The position numbers and the translations under genes were made by a program. The notes beneath the pieces were generated by a model that had not been told where the DNA came from, made no database searches, and saw nothing but the letters and a program-made list of their open reading frames with translations. A stretch of 64,000 nucleotides of DNA from Neoarius graeffei (Eukaryota; Chordata; Actinopteri; Siluriformes; Ariidae): contig NC_083583.1 in NCBI RefSeq assembly GCF_027579695.1, forward strand, positions 19,878,257-19,942,256, in the 5' to 3' direction. Shown here piece after piece: positions 22,791-34,900 of the stretch (positions are counted from its first letter, which is position 1; each line of letters starts with the position of its first letter).

Positions 22791-23638
22791 GGCTTTAAAA
22801 CACCCTGCATGTAGTGTTATAAAAAAATAAATGCTTGTAATATAGGGAAAAAATTACACTCACCAAGTTAAAAGGGAATGAGAGGAGTCGGTCTTCAGCT
22901 TTGGTGGACGGATATCGTGTGCATGTAGTCAGTCAGTCAAGCTGGACAATTCCTATATGACAGTGGTATTTACTGCAAATACCTATTCATACATCACTAC
23001 CCGATTTTATTGGATGGTCTCAGCATTCAGGTGTTTCTTGCTTCTCCAGTGCTTAGTGTTTGGGATGAAGAACTTTTATGAAGATGAAATTTATAGTCAC
23101 CATTATGAGAACAGACAGATGGGCTGTTCGAGTTGGTTAGGGGCTGTTGATTCAATTTAATGTTATTAAAGTAATTGATAGTTGATAATTATTTGCTACC
23201 CCCATACAATTCATTTTTTATTACTTTCAGGGGCAAAAATCAACTCAATTTGGGGGAATCAAACGCCATAATTCAAATCCTGATAATTCTAACACTGATA
23301 AACCCCTCCCGCAGAAACATATATTCAACATTTCTCCTACTGCTACTTCTTTTTTGAAGCCTCAAAGAATGCGTCAGGAGTCCACAAAAATATCAGCAGC
23401 ATGGTGTTATGCTTCCATCTGCTGGCTGTGTGACTGTCATGAGCCTCAGATAATTAATACAAACAATATAAATTAACAGCAACATTATAACCATCAGTAT
23501 TACTTGTATAATCGGTATTCATAAAAATTATCAATAAATATTTAATAAAACCAAGAAAAGAGCACAACCATATTGTAGTTGTATAAAAAAAAATATATTC
23601 ACTGCCCCATAGTAGGTTGGTACCTAAATCTTTTTGTT
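22791..23638. other. No gene seen
   Basis: AT-rich, with no recognisable family. The ends of the neighbouring LINE and SINE bound it. Confidence 0.45.
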
Positions 23639-23650
23639 TTAGATTAATAT

Positions 23651-24029
23651 CTCATCTCATCTCATTATCTGTAGCCGCTTTATCCTGTTCTACAGGGTCG
23701 CAGGCAAGCTGGAGCCTATCCCAGCTGACTACGGGCGAAAGGCGGGGTACACCCTGGACAAGTCGCCAGGTCATCACAGGGCTGATACATAGACACAGAC
23801 AACCATTCACACTCACATTCACACCTACGGTCAATTTAGAGCCACCAGTTAACCTAACCTGCATGTCTTTGGACTGTGGGGGAAACCGGAGCACCCGGAG
23901 GAAACCCATGCGGACACGGGGAGAACATGCAAACTCCACACAGAAAGGCCCTCGCCAGCCACAGGGCTCGAACCCAGGACCTTCTTGCTGTGAGGCGACA
24001 GCGCTAACCACTACACCACCGTGCCGCCC
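23651..24029 (-). repeat. tRNA-derived SINE, complete, 12-bp target duplication
   Basis: Inverted full copy of the abundant SINE: it starts at its (CTCAT)n tail and ends with the reverse of the tRNA head (accactacaccaccgtgccg). Flanked exactly by ttagattaatat at 23639-23650 and 24030-24041. Very close to the copies at 25811-26579 and 56607-56984, so probably a recent insertion. Confidence 0.92.
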
Positions 24030-24193
24030 TTAGATTAATATATTATTGCGTATTTGTAGGCCTTTGCATTAAATTGTTAAAGGCAATTTGTAAAGAGAAG
24101 GTTGTTGAGGTGTTTTATGTTTAATGAAGAAATGCAATGAACAAATCAAACGTAAATAAAAAAAAAAAAGACTGCAATGATTTGCAAATCATG

Positions 24194-24516
24194 CACTCTA
24201 AAAAATAAAGGTGCTTCAGTGGTTCTTCAAATCTCTGGATGGTTCCATGGAGAGTCAAAACTCTGTGATGAACCATTACATTATGCGAAAGGTTCTTCAC
24301 ATTGGAAATGGTTCTTCAGAGCCTGGCATTCTCTTACCATTTGCTGGTCAATGCACATAGGCTATGTTTACACAAATCTGTCTTCACTGCTCAAACAAAT
24401 GGTTTAAATGGTTCTTTAAAGAACTGTTGCATGAACGGTTCTTTGAAGCCCTGAAAAAGGTTCTTCTATGGCATCACCCTGAAGAACCGGTACTGGCCCC
24501 ATTATTTTTTAGAGTG
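24194..24516. mobile_element. Short MITE with CACTCTAAAAAATAA ends, inside a Tc1 relic
   Basis: The inverted ends are CACTCTAAAAAATAAAGG and, reverse complement, CACTCTAAAAAATAATGG. Flanked by TG on both sides (24192-24193 and 24517-24518). The inside is built from repeated ggttctt(c/t) words. Removing it restores the Tc1 sequence aaatcatggaagacatttca. No ORF of interest; superfamily uncertain. Confidence 0.75.
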
Positions 24517-25810
24517 TGGAAGACATTTCATTGAAAATCGTACAAAGACAAACTATCAAATAACGATGTTGAAAAACGTTATGGTTTTTTGAAAAAAATA
24601 TATATATACCGTAAAATACCAAATAATAGCCCGGGCGATTATTTGTCTCAATCACGTAAGAGACCCGGCGCGTATTAGAGACTAGGCGGCTATTTGGAAC
24701 AGGCGATTAATTCCTTCTTCACAAATACCTTCCCCAAAATCTACCTCAAAACGGGGAAAAAAATCATTCTCAGATAGGCCTACTTTTAACCAGTATAACT
24801 TACAGTTTGTTTAGAGTTAGATTACAGATAGCACGGTGCCGACTTCGGGGAATTTTGAAGACGCAGAATGCATCTTCGCATGGCACAGTCGGGGTGGATA
24901 AAGGATAAATCACACACCTTTTCCTGTTAATGACTAGTTAAGCGCATGCTTTACAAAATAATCAAGAAACCACACCATTGTCTGTGCGCAGCACTGTGAT
25001 TTAATTACTCCGCAAAGTTATGGTCACTTGCTATCACCCTCACCCATGCAGCCTCCACCCTTTGCGCTTCGCGATGTCTGTCAATCTGAAATTGCATGGA
25101 GGGCGCGACGTTGAAGCAACATAATTAGGGTGCGAAGTGTCAAACCAAAGGGTTTTTTCTTATGCTGAAAAATAAGTGACCTGCAGTGGCTACATACTGT
25201 CATCTTGCATCACGTTTCTCTCCAAGACGTCTCCCTATTTGGCCGATATGAGCCTATTCCCCGAGTGAGTTGGTACGGTGGCTCGACCCCGCAGAAAACT
25301 TAAAGTTCGGATGAAAGTTAGTTGAATAGGTTACTGACTTGTAGGCCTACATGTTGCCTGCCTGACGCGTGCTTCTGCCCAACTTGCACGACAGATTACT
25401 TGTTGAAAAGGCCCCTTGGATTAGATTGGCCGCGAGCAGACTGAAATGCATGTTAGAACGCTCTCACCTTTTTTGTAAAGCGTCTTCCAGATCCGAATGG
25501 GTAAGGGCAAGTGAAATGGTATAAGGTCTTTAATAAAACTCAGTGTGTGCTTTGACGCATGCATTCGGCAATTTCGGTCGTTTAACAGAAGCAGCAGTCC
25601 AACCTTGGAAACCCGCAGTCCTCAATGTCACCACACACGCTGGCTTTCGTTGGGTATACCCAAAGGGGTGGCTAAGACATCTGTCAAAAGTTACGGAGTT
25701 GCATTCCTCAAGAAATATTACGGTAGACCAAGATTATAACATTGAAATGGCATGTTTATTATCACGTAACAAAATGTTGTAAACAGTATTATAGAAATAA
25801 TTTCATTCAT

Positions 25811-26186
25811 GGGTGGCACGGTGGTGTAGTGGTTAGCGCTGTCGCCTCACAGCAAGAAGGTCCGGGTTCGAGCCCTGTGGCCGGCGAGGGCCTTTCTGTG
25901 TGGAGTTTGCATGTTCTCTCCGTGTCCGCGTGGGTTTCCTCCGGGTGCTCCGGTTTCCCCCACAGTCCAAAGACATGCAGGTTAGGTTAACTGGTGACTC
26001 TAAATTGAGCGTAGGTGTGAATGTGAGTGTGAATGGTTGTCTGTGTCTATGTGTCAGCCCTGTGATGACCTGGCGACTTGTCCAGGGTGTACCCCGCCTT
26101 TCGCCCATAGTCAGCTGGGATAGGCTCCAGCTTGCCTGCGACCCTGTAGAAGGATAAAGCGGCTAGAGATAATGAGATGAGATGAG
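25811..26186 (+). repeat. tRNA-derived SINE, first of a tandem pair
   Basis: Complete copy with consensus A and B boxes (tggtgtagtgg, ggttcgagccc) and a GATGA tail. Flanked by aatttcattcat at 25799-25810 and 26187-26198. It lacks three bases near the tail (tagaaggataaagc versus tagaacaggataaagc), which distinguishes it from its neighbour. Confidence 0.92.
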
Positions 26187-26198
26187 AATTTCATTCAT

Positions 26199-26579
26199 GG
26201 GTGGCACGGTGGTGTAGTGGTTAGCGCTGTCGCCTCACAGCAAGAAGGTCCGGGTTCGAGCCCCGGGGCCGGCGAGGGCCTTTCTGTGTGGAGTTTGCAT
26301 GTTCTCCCCGTGTCCGCGTGGGTTTCCTCCGGGTGCTCCGGTTTCCCCCAAAGTCCAAAGACATGCAGGTTAGGTTAACTGGTGACTCTAAATTGACCGT
26401 AGGTGTGAATGTGAGTATGAATGGTTGTCTGTGTCTATGTGTCAGCCCTGTGATGACCTGGCGACTTGTCCAGGGTGTACCCCGCCTTTCGCCCGTAGTC
26501 AGCTGGGATAGGCTCCAGCTTGCCTGCGACCCTGTAGAACAGGATAAAGCGGCTAGAGATAATGAGATGAGATGAGATG
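26199..26579 (+). repeat. tRNA-derived SINE, second of a tandem pair
   Basis: Complete copy directly downstream of the first, separated only by aatttcattcat and followed by the same 12-mer at 26580-26591, then (ATTC)n. The two copies differ at a few sites, so this may be two insertions at one target or a duplication followed by change. Confidence 0.92.
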
Positions 26580-27988
26580 AATTTCATTCATTCATTCATT
26601 CATATTGTTTCGGTAGAAAACTATGCAATGCAAAATCGTTTAAACACCAGAAAACCAGAAAAGTGCTGGGCCTCAAGATTCTAGATAGAACGTTCGGACG
26701 CTTTTTTTTTTTTTTAGACCCCAGCGAGTATTCGGAACCGGCCTTTATTTGTCACAACACACGCGTACACCCGGCCGTTAAAGGGAACTCGGCGGTTAAT
26801 TGGAACTCGGCTATTATTTGGTATTTTACGGTATGCTCATTTTGAATTTAGTGCCAGCAACATGTTTCAAAAAAAGGTGGGACAGAGGCAACAAAAAGAC
26901 TGGAAAAAAGTTGTGTAATGGGGAAAAACTAATTATGTTAATTGGCAACAGGTCAGTAACATGATTGGGTATAAAAAGAGCATTCCAGAGAGGCGGAGTC
27001 TCTCCGAAGTAAAAAGATGGGGAGGGATTCACTGCTCTGTGAAAGACTGTGTGGGCAAACAGTACAACAATTTAAGAATAACGTTCCTCAATATGAAATT
27101 GCAAATAATTTTGGATCACATCATCTATGGTACATAATGCTATTAAAAGATTCAGAGAATCTGGAGAAATCTCTGTGCCCAAGGGACGTGGTCAAAAACC
27201 AACATCAGACGTCTGTGATCTTCAGGCGACACTGCATTAAAAATGGACATGATTCTGTAGTGCAAATTGCTGCATGGACTCAGGAACACTTCAAAAAAAC
27301 CATCGTCTGTGGTTCACTTTATGATGGATTGAGCCAAAATGGAAAACTGTCCTGTGGGCCGAATAATCAAAATTTGAAATTCTTTTTAGAAATCATGGAC
27401 AATCTCCAGGCTCAAGTGGAGAGGGATCATCCGGCTTGTTATCAGTGCACAGTTCAAAAGCCAGCATCTATGATGGTATGAGGGTGCATTAGTGCACATG
27501 ACATGGGTAGCTTGTACATCTGGGAAGGCATCATTAATGCTGAATGATATCTACAGGTTTTGGAACAACATTCTGCCATCCAGATGATGTCTTTTTCAGG
27601 GAAGGCCTTGCTTATTTCAGCAAAACAATGCCAAACCGCTTTCTGCACATATTAAAACTGCATGGCTCCATAGTAAAAGAGTCCAGGTGCTAAACTGGCC
27701 TGCCTGCAGTCTAGACCCGTCTCCCATTGAAACATCTGGTATGTTATGAAATGCAAAATATGATAAAGGAGACTCTGAACTGTTCAACAGCTGAAATCCT
27801 CTATGAGGCAAGAATGGCACAACATTTCACTTTCAAAATATTACAGCAACTGGTCTTCTCAGTTCCTAAACATTTACAGAGTGTACTGTTAAAAGAAGAG
27901 GTGATGGGGGGTGGGGGGTGGTAATCATGCCCCTGTCTCAACTTTTTTGAAACATGTTGCTGGCATTAAATTCAAAATGAGCATATAT

Positions 27989-28020
<32 letters not shown>

Positions 28021-28150
28021 ATTTCATTAAGTTTCAACATTTGATATGTTGTCTTTGTATCATTTTTAATTTAATATAGGGTTTTCATGATTTACACTCA
28101 TTGCATTCTGTCTTTATTTACAGTTTGCACATCGTCCCAACTTTTTTGGT

Positions 28151-29242
28151 TGTTTATTGTGTTCAGAGTGCAAGTCGGGACTCCATCAGGCTTTGGGAGG
28201 GTGGTTCTCAAGCTACTCAGTCAGTCTTCCATAATCCTGGTATGTGAATTAACAGAAAAGCCACAAAGAATTACTACATCCAGTAGCTTACATCGATCTG
28301 CCCATGGCCCCTAATAGCAGTACTTGTCTCATCGGAATTACCTAGGAGGAAGTTACTCACTATTCTTTACACATTCCTTAAGTTTATTAAGCTAGTATCT
28401 GTCCTCCGCTTGAGCTGAAACATACAGCCGAGAGTACCTTTAATGAGATTGCTTGTTCTCTTGATCCCTGGTCAGATACAAACAATGTAATAAAACATGA
28501 AGGAAAACCAGCTGCTGTTTAACAGCCAACGCCACATGTAGCGTATAACCCAAAGCAGGAGGATTGCTTCACGTTTGACAGCATGAACCAAGACCCCTGC
28601 ATACAAGATTGCATTAGAGCGGCCTTATCTACTAAACAAAGAGAAGCATTTGACCATGGTGTTCTCTCCGATTAGGAATCGGATCACAGACACGTTTTGA
28701 GCTTTGCTTGATGAAGTTTTAAATTCTTATCCCCTCCTCCAATTATAATGAGAACCTGCAGGAGAACATCCCCCTGTAGCAGACGACCTAAAACAACTAA
28801 TACATTCCTGATTTAAAAGCCTCATTCGCAATACAACATTTTTAGATGTAAAATAGTGTGACAGTGACTGCATGGTCAAGCACTTGTTGTGAATCAGGGT
28901 GGAAAAAGTTGACACACAAGTACTTAAGCAAAGGTTTTGGGTCAAGAGCTTATTCAATTAAAAAGGTAGTAGTCTAGAGACAAAATTCTACTTGAGTAAA
29001 CATCAAAAAAGAGTAAGCAAATATTTCTAACTGATGAAAAAAGCTGACATCTTACCCAACCCTGTAAGATTAGCAAGTTCACTATGCAAACAGTAATAAG
29101 GAAAAACAATGTGCTCACTCAAACAGAATTTGGCTTGTTGGTTAGCTAATGTTTAATAGCCCTCTCTTTTTTTAAGCTATTTGGAATGAAAGCTAAAGCA
29201 CTTTAGTAACAAATACAAAACCTAAACTAGTGATTTAACAAG
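28151..29242. other. No gene seen
   Basis: No repeat or coding signature recognised; this may be unique sequence downstream of znf710. Confidence 0.45.
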
Positions 29243-29400
29243 CCAGTTTACAATACATTACATTACATTAATGGCATTTAGCAGACGCTGTTATCCAGAG
29301 CAACCTGGGGAGCAGTTGGGGGTTAGGTGCCTTGCTCAAGGGCATTTCAACAATTCCTGCTGGGCCAGGGAATCAAACCGGTGACCTTTTGGTCCCAAAA
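29243..29400 (-). repeat. SINE fragment of the second tRNA-derived family
   Basis: The reverse-oriented tail cattacattacattaatggc continues into atttagcagacgctgttatc and ccttgctcaagggcatttca. This is related to 21585-21793. The tRNA head is missing or too diverged to see. Confidence 0.65.
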
Positions 29401-31079
29401 CATGACTAGCTGGCTAATTTAACAAGTGAATTTACAAAACCTACCTAGGTAGCTCATTTAACTAATGAAATGACATAATTTAAAAGGCAAAGGCTAATAT
29501 ATATGTCATAGGCTCATTGCATGTTTTTCTGTCTTGAAAATGTACTTCAGTACAAGTGTTCCTTTTCAATAATACTTGGCTAAAGTCAAACTTACAAAAT
29601 TACTGTAGTACTAAAAGTTAAATTTCTCAAGCATTTCCAACTGCTGCTGTTAATGACGGCCGATTTACAGCATATGCCCTGTGAGTTACAGTGAAAGAGA
29701 GAACCTTACCTCAACATTTCTTGGAGCTGCACGTGAAAGTGTCCTGCTGTCTATGTTGACTTTACACCGGAGTGTTTTTATTTGCTTGTTCATGGTGAAA
29801 ACAAGTCACGTGAAAAAGCACCAGTCATGATGCAATCAGGTTACAGACGATGAAGAAAATTACCTGGTAAAGTAACGACTATAGCAATTACTTCACTTTG
29901 AAAATGCTTTATTTAAAGAAACTAACACAACTGGCAACATTGCCCTATCTGTCTCCTAAGAGATGAAGATTAGACAAGAGCTTTAACTGTCAGTGATAAA
30001 CCAGGTTTCTCCTCAAAAGATATTAAATGCATTTTTAATCAAAAGGTGCAAAATAAATATCAAACCGATAATATGGGAAAAATTATTGTCTACAAATAAC
30101 TGGCTGTTGGTGAAGGTATTGATTTCTGGAAACTGTAGTGGTGTCTAAGGGTGGATGCTCATGCAGTGACTTTGGTAATGGGGCCCAAACACACACTCTG
30201 AAGTATGTACACTGCTCCACTGAGCACAAATAATATAACAGGTGTGCTTTTACATTCCCTCACATATAAACAACAGTAAGTAGAGGCAAAGAAACTTAAG
30301 TGATATTAGTTACGCTGTTTTTTTAAAGGTCCAGTCAGTGATCAAAAAGAGACAATACACAGATGGGTCACAAATTTAAAAACAAAAAACAGTGGATATT
30401 GGGGGGGGGGCGCATTTATTTTTGGTGACATGGCAAGTCCATTTGTCCTCTTAGTGTGAACTGTCACTGGAAATCATGATAAAGTTCTTCTGTTCATCTT
30501 ATGATGAAACAATTCTATCCCGATGGGCATGCTCTCTTCCAGGATGGCCCCGCCCCCATCCACAGGGCATGAGGGCTCACAAAATGATTTGATGAAGATG
30601 GAAATAATGTTAGTCATGCTATAGCTACTGTGGTCACCAGACAACGGGAGACTTTGAAGGGAACTCTTAGATAGCGCTCTCCATTTCCATCGTCAAAACA
30701 CCAACTGAGAGCATCTCTTTTGGAAGAAATGTTCATTTCTAGTACACTTCCAAATGCTTTTATGCCAAGACCTGCTGAAACTGTTCCGGTGGCTCATCAT
30801 GGCCTAAAACCACTTTACAGTGTTGTAATTTTTTTTTTTAAGTCTCAAATCTATATTATAGCAGTGCTTATTTATGATCTTTTCTTCATACATTACGTAC
30901 GCTTGCATGAGATGATGTACGGTTTGAACGTATGCCTTCGTAAGCTGCAGTATGACGCCCTCAAAATGCAGATTTGGAGGATGATCACACAGCTTGGGAC
31001 ATCGAAAGAGACAACTGCACTCAGTGAAGGTGCAAAACTTCTTTGATGGCACCTTTACCCGTAATTAGGCTTTGTGGAC
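29401..31079. other. Spacer; may include the znf710 3' UTR
   Basis: No coding signature. On the minus strand an AATAAA hexamer lies at 30420-30415, about 1.3 kb past the znf710 stop and a possible polyadenylation signal; others occur further away (for example near 29775). There is a G10 run at about 30401-30410. Which signal is used cannot be decided from sequence. Confidence 0.3.
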
Positions 31080-31089
31080 ACATGATCAC

Positions 31090-31320
31090 ATCCACCAAGG
31101 AACCTTGAGCTATGTAGAGTAAACTGTCTCATTCAACCCTGGGCATGAGGTAGGGAAACATCCTTACGCTGGTAAGGCCAATCCATCGCAGGCAACCTGC
31201 ACGCGCACACATTCACACCTAGGAGCAACTGTGAGGGAGAACATGCACAGGAACTCGGCACAGACAGTATCCCGAGCTCAGGATCGAACCCTAGAGCTGT
31301 GGGGTGGCATCGCTACCCAC
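31090..31320 (-). repeat. Degenerate SINE-like relic
   Basis: Contains a run of pieces in SINE order, reversed and strongly diverged: caatccatcgcaggcaacct, cacattcacacctaggagca, gagaacatgcacaggaactc and ggatcgaaccctagagctgt (B-box region reversed). Placement in the abundant SINE's wider group is tentative. Confidence 0.5.
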
Positions 31321-31733
31321 CTTACTATCAACAAACAAATGCAACCCTTCAATCTCATGCGAGTGTACATTATGTAAGCAATATAAAGACAGTAAATAAT
31401 CACTTTTTTATATATATATATGTATATTGTTAATTTTTGGTCATGAACTATGCTGAGTGGACCTTTAATTAATACCGTACTGCAGAAATGCAAGACAGCA
31501 GCACGGGGTAAACTTACAACTGTTCGAAAGACTCTTAGCAAATTCAGTGGTTCTTATGAAACAGGATCAGTATAGTTACAACAGGAGTCAAACCAAGATA
31601 GCCACCTGTCCATCAGTAATAATATAGAAGTCTTGGTTCTCATGGAAATACATAACAGCCAGCTTATGGCTGATAAGTGCCCAATTAGTTCAATGGATAC
31701 TCAAGAGTATTTCAGCTTTAGTCTTATTAGGGC

Positions 31734-31912
31734 TCATGCTGTGTTGTAGCTGCCCACATCCTTTCCAAAGTTATAATAGTCCAGCTCCTGTATAGCAACC
31801 TCAGAGAGCTTGGTGAGATTAGGCGCGTCGTTAGCATCCATATTTTCAGGGGCGGTGAAGTTAAAGTTATCCTCTTCATAATCCTCATGAGGTTCCAGAT
31901 CTGGCGGAGCAT
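31734..31912 (-). CDS. znf710: znf710 last coding exon
   Basis: Acceptor tctctcag/ATGCTC (31913/31912). The split Asp codon (G from exon 3, AT here) gives [20 protein letters not shown], then [20 protein letters not shown] and [16 protein letters not shown] before TGA at 31736-31734. The tail is acidic and lacks fingers. Intron 3 is only 91 bp, in contrast to the kilobase introns upstream. Confidence 0.85.
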
Positions 31913-34900
31913 CTGAGAGACAAATAAGAGGTCAAAAATGAAGCAGCATTGTTGCTGATAATAGAATTTCAGCCTTAAATAGATTTTGTTAGATCTTCCT
32001 CACCTTGTCCTTCTGGGGATACATCCATGCCATGTTTGACCTTCATGTGACGACTGAGGTTGCCCTTCAGATTGAATCGGCTGGAGCAGTACGCACACTT
32101 AAATGGCTTGCTGCCAGCGTGGAGATGCATGTGACCGAGAAGATTATACATTCGGTTAAATGATTTCCCGCACACCTGTTAAAACAAAAAAGAAAGAAAA
32201 AGGGTGACGTATATGTGCAGGAGATTTGAAAGGGACTGAACATTTATTGATGGATAGATAGAGCTTGTGACAGTGGTGCCAGCGCTTTTCAGGGAAAAGT
32301 AGCTATTGTATGCTCAAAAGTCAACAGATGATGTCAGAGACTAATTTGCATATTCACTGATTCATCAGCATCATTTGCATATCAAAATGTGTTACATGAG
32401 GAAGTAAGATTTTGTGGAGAAGAGAATGAAAGAAGAGGAGTTTTATCAGAACAGAAATTAAAGAGGTTATAACTTATTATGATAAGAAGTCAGCTTTGAT
32501 CATGGAACCAAAAAATAAAAGTATTTACAAAATAGGCAAAGCAACAATTTACAACCCCAATTCCAAAAAAACTTGGGACTCTGTTTAAAACAAATAAAAA
32601 CAGAAATGTGATAATTTGCAAAATCATGGAAACCATGAAAAATTGTACAAAGAAAACATCAAATGTTGAAACAGATTTTTTTTTTTTTAAATATACACGG
32701 AGTGCAGAATTATTAGGCAAGTTGTATTTTTGAGGATTAGTTTTATTATTGAGCAACAACTATGTTCTCAATCAAACAAAAAGGCTCATAAATATCAAAG
32801 CTGAATATGTATGGAAGTTAGAGTGGGGTGTTTTTAGTTTTGGCCATTTTAGGAGAATATGTATGTGTTCAGGTAACTTTCACTGTGCAGAATTATTAGG
32901 CAACTTAATAAAAACCAAATATGTAGCCATTTCACTTATTTATTTTCACCAGGTACACTGATATGACAACTCCAGATTTGCAAATAAACATATCTGACAT
33001 TCAAACACAAAACAAAAACAAATCAGTGACCAATATAGCCACCGTTCTTCATGAGGACACTCAAAAGCCTTCCATCCATAGATTCTGTCAATTTCTTTAT
33101 CTGTTCACGACCAACATTGTGTGCAGCAGCAACCACGGCCTCCCAGACGCTGTTCAGAGAGGTGTACTGTTTTCCCTCTTTGTAGACCTCACGTTTTATA
33201 ATGGACCACAGGTTCTCTATGGGGTTTAGGTCAGGTGAACAAGGGGGCCATGTCATTATTTTTTTCACCTTTCAGACCTTTACTGGCTAGCCACGCAGTG
33301 GAGTATTTGGACGCATGAGATGGAGCATTATCCTGCATGAAAATCATGTTCTTCTTGAAAGATGCTGACTTTTTCCTATACCACTGCTTGAAGAAGGTTT
33401 CTTCCAGGAACTGGCAGTAGGTCTGGGAGTTGAGTTTGAGTCCATCCTCAACTCGAAAAGGTCCAACAAGCTCGTCTTTGATGAAACCAGCCCATAGCAG
33501 TACTCCACCTCCACCTTGCTGGCGTCTGAGTCAGAGTGGAGCTCTGTGCCCATTACTGATCCAGCCACAGGCCCATCCATCTGGCCCATCAAGAGTCACT
33601 CTCATCTCATCAGACCACAGCACCTTAGAAAAATCAGTCTTAAGATATTTCTTGGCCCAGTCTTGACGTTTTATCTTGTGTGCCTTACTCAGTGGTGGTT
33701 GTTTTTCAACCTTCCTTACCTTGGCCATGTCCCTCAGTATTGCACACCTTGTACTCTTTGACACTCCAGGAATGTTGCAACTCTGGAATATGGCAGAACT
33801 GGATGCTAATGGCTGCTTGTTAGCTTCACGCTTGATTTTCCGCAGATCATGTGCAGTTATTTTGCACCTTTTTTTTCCCCCCACACGCTTCTTTCGACCC
33901 TGTTGACTATTTGCAATGAAACGCTTGATTGTTCGGTGATCACGTTTCAACATCTTCACAATTTCAAGAGTGCTGCATCCGTCTGCAAGACATCTCACAA
34001 TTTTATACTTTTCAAAGTCTGTCAGATCTCTCTTCTGACCCATTTTGCCAGAGGAAAAGAGGTTGCCTAATAATTATGCACACCTGATATAGCATGTTGA
34101 TGTCATTAGACCACACCCCCTCTCATTACACAGATGCACAGCACCTGATATACTTAATTGGTAGTAGGCTTTCAAGCCTAAACAGCTTGGAGTGGGACAA
34201 CATGCATTAAAAGGATGTTGTGGTCAAAATACTCACTTGCCTAATAATTCTGCACTCAGTGTATGCTCATTTTGAACTTGATGCCAGCAACACGTTTCAA
34301 AAAAAAGTTAGGACAGGGGCAGGTTTCCTACGGTGTTGCATCACATCTACTTTTAACAACACTCTGCAAACGTTTGGGAACTGAAGAGACCAATTGCTGT
34401 AGTTTTAAAAGTGAAAGATTGTCTCGTTCTTGCCTGATCTATAATTTCAGTTGTTCAATGATTCGGGGTCCCCTTTGACATATTTTGCATTTTATAATGC
34501 GCCGACTATTTTCACTGGGAGACAGGTCTGAACTAGTCTGGCTAACGCGACTTCAAAGCTCTGTGAGCATTTGGTCTGGCAAAGATATTAAGCCCAACCG
34601 TTTCCCAAAGGCGTGGTTGACCCGCCTCCCTGAAATGCCTCAGCTTGCTACTGGTCAAAGCCAGAAAAGGCTGTGACGAAGCTTAAACCAATCACATCAC
34701 TCTTTCCTCTGACGTATGTGACGCGACGGAAACTGCTTGAGTAACAGGAAGAAGATAAATACCTCCAGGGCTGCTCTTTGCTCCGTTTTCAATGAGAACT
34801 TCCCGTTGAATGCTTTCAATACAGCATCTACCGCTGTGTCAAAGGCTTGCCGCTGCTCCATGTTCGTAATGTTTCTAGTGAATGAAGCGCTTCCGGCATA

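Larger units (their letters stand above)
24609..26831. mobile_element. 2.2-kb DNA transposon of unsettled family, TA-flanked
   Basis: The ends are a perfect 23-bp inverted repeat: CCGTAAAATACCAAATAATA continuing GCC. TA flanks it on both sides, and the host is again the Tc1 relic (atatata joined to tgctcatttt). Subterminal regions repeat ggcggctatttgg, cggcggttaattgg and cggctattatttgg. No open frame has a recognisable transposase. Two SINE copies in tandem (25811-26579) make up about a third of the length. Could be a non-autonomous Tc1/mariner or pogo relative; not proven. Confidence 0.75.
24140..28150 (+). mobile_element. Tc1-like relic interrupted by two other DNA elements
   Basis: Pieces at 24140-24193, 24517-24608 and 26832-28150 join into one plus-strand Tc1: tgatttgcaaatcatg, tcaaataacgatgttgaa, then tgctcattttgaatttagtg. 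The decayed transposase gives KNNVPQYEIANNF (HTH), VVQIAAWTQEHFKKTIV, VERDHPACYQCTVQKPASMM and LNWPACSLDPSPIE in successive frames. The right end is tcgtcccaacttttttggtt. The left terminus is lost in an A-run. Inactive. Confidence 0.75.

Noticed and set aside
23652..26575. Repeated 90-140-codon frames containing GFLRVLRFPPQSKDMQVRL
   Set aside because: These are translations of the abundant SINE, present wherever the SINE is, with no link to a protein family.
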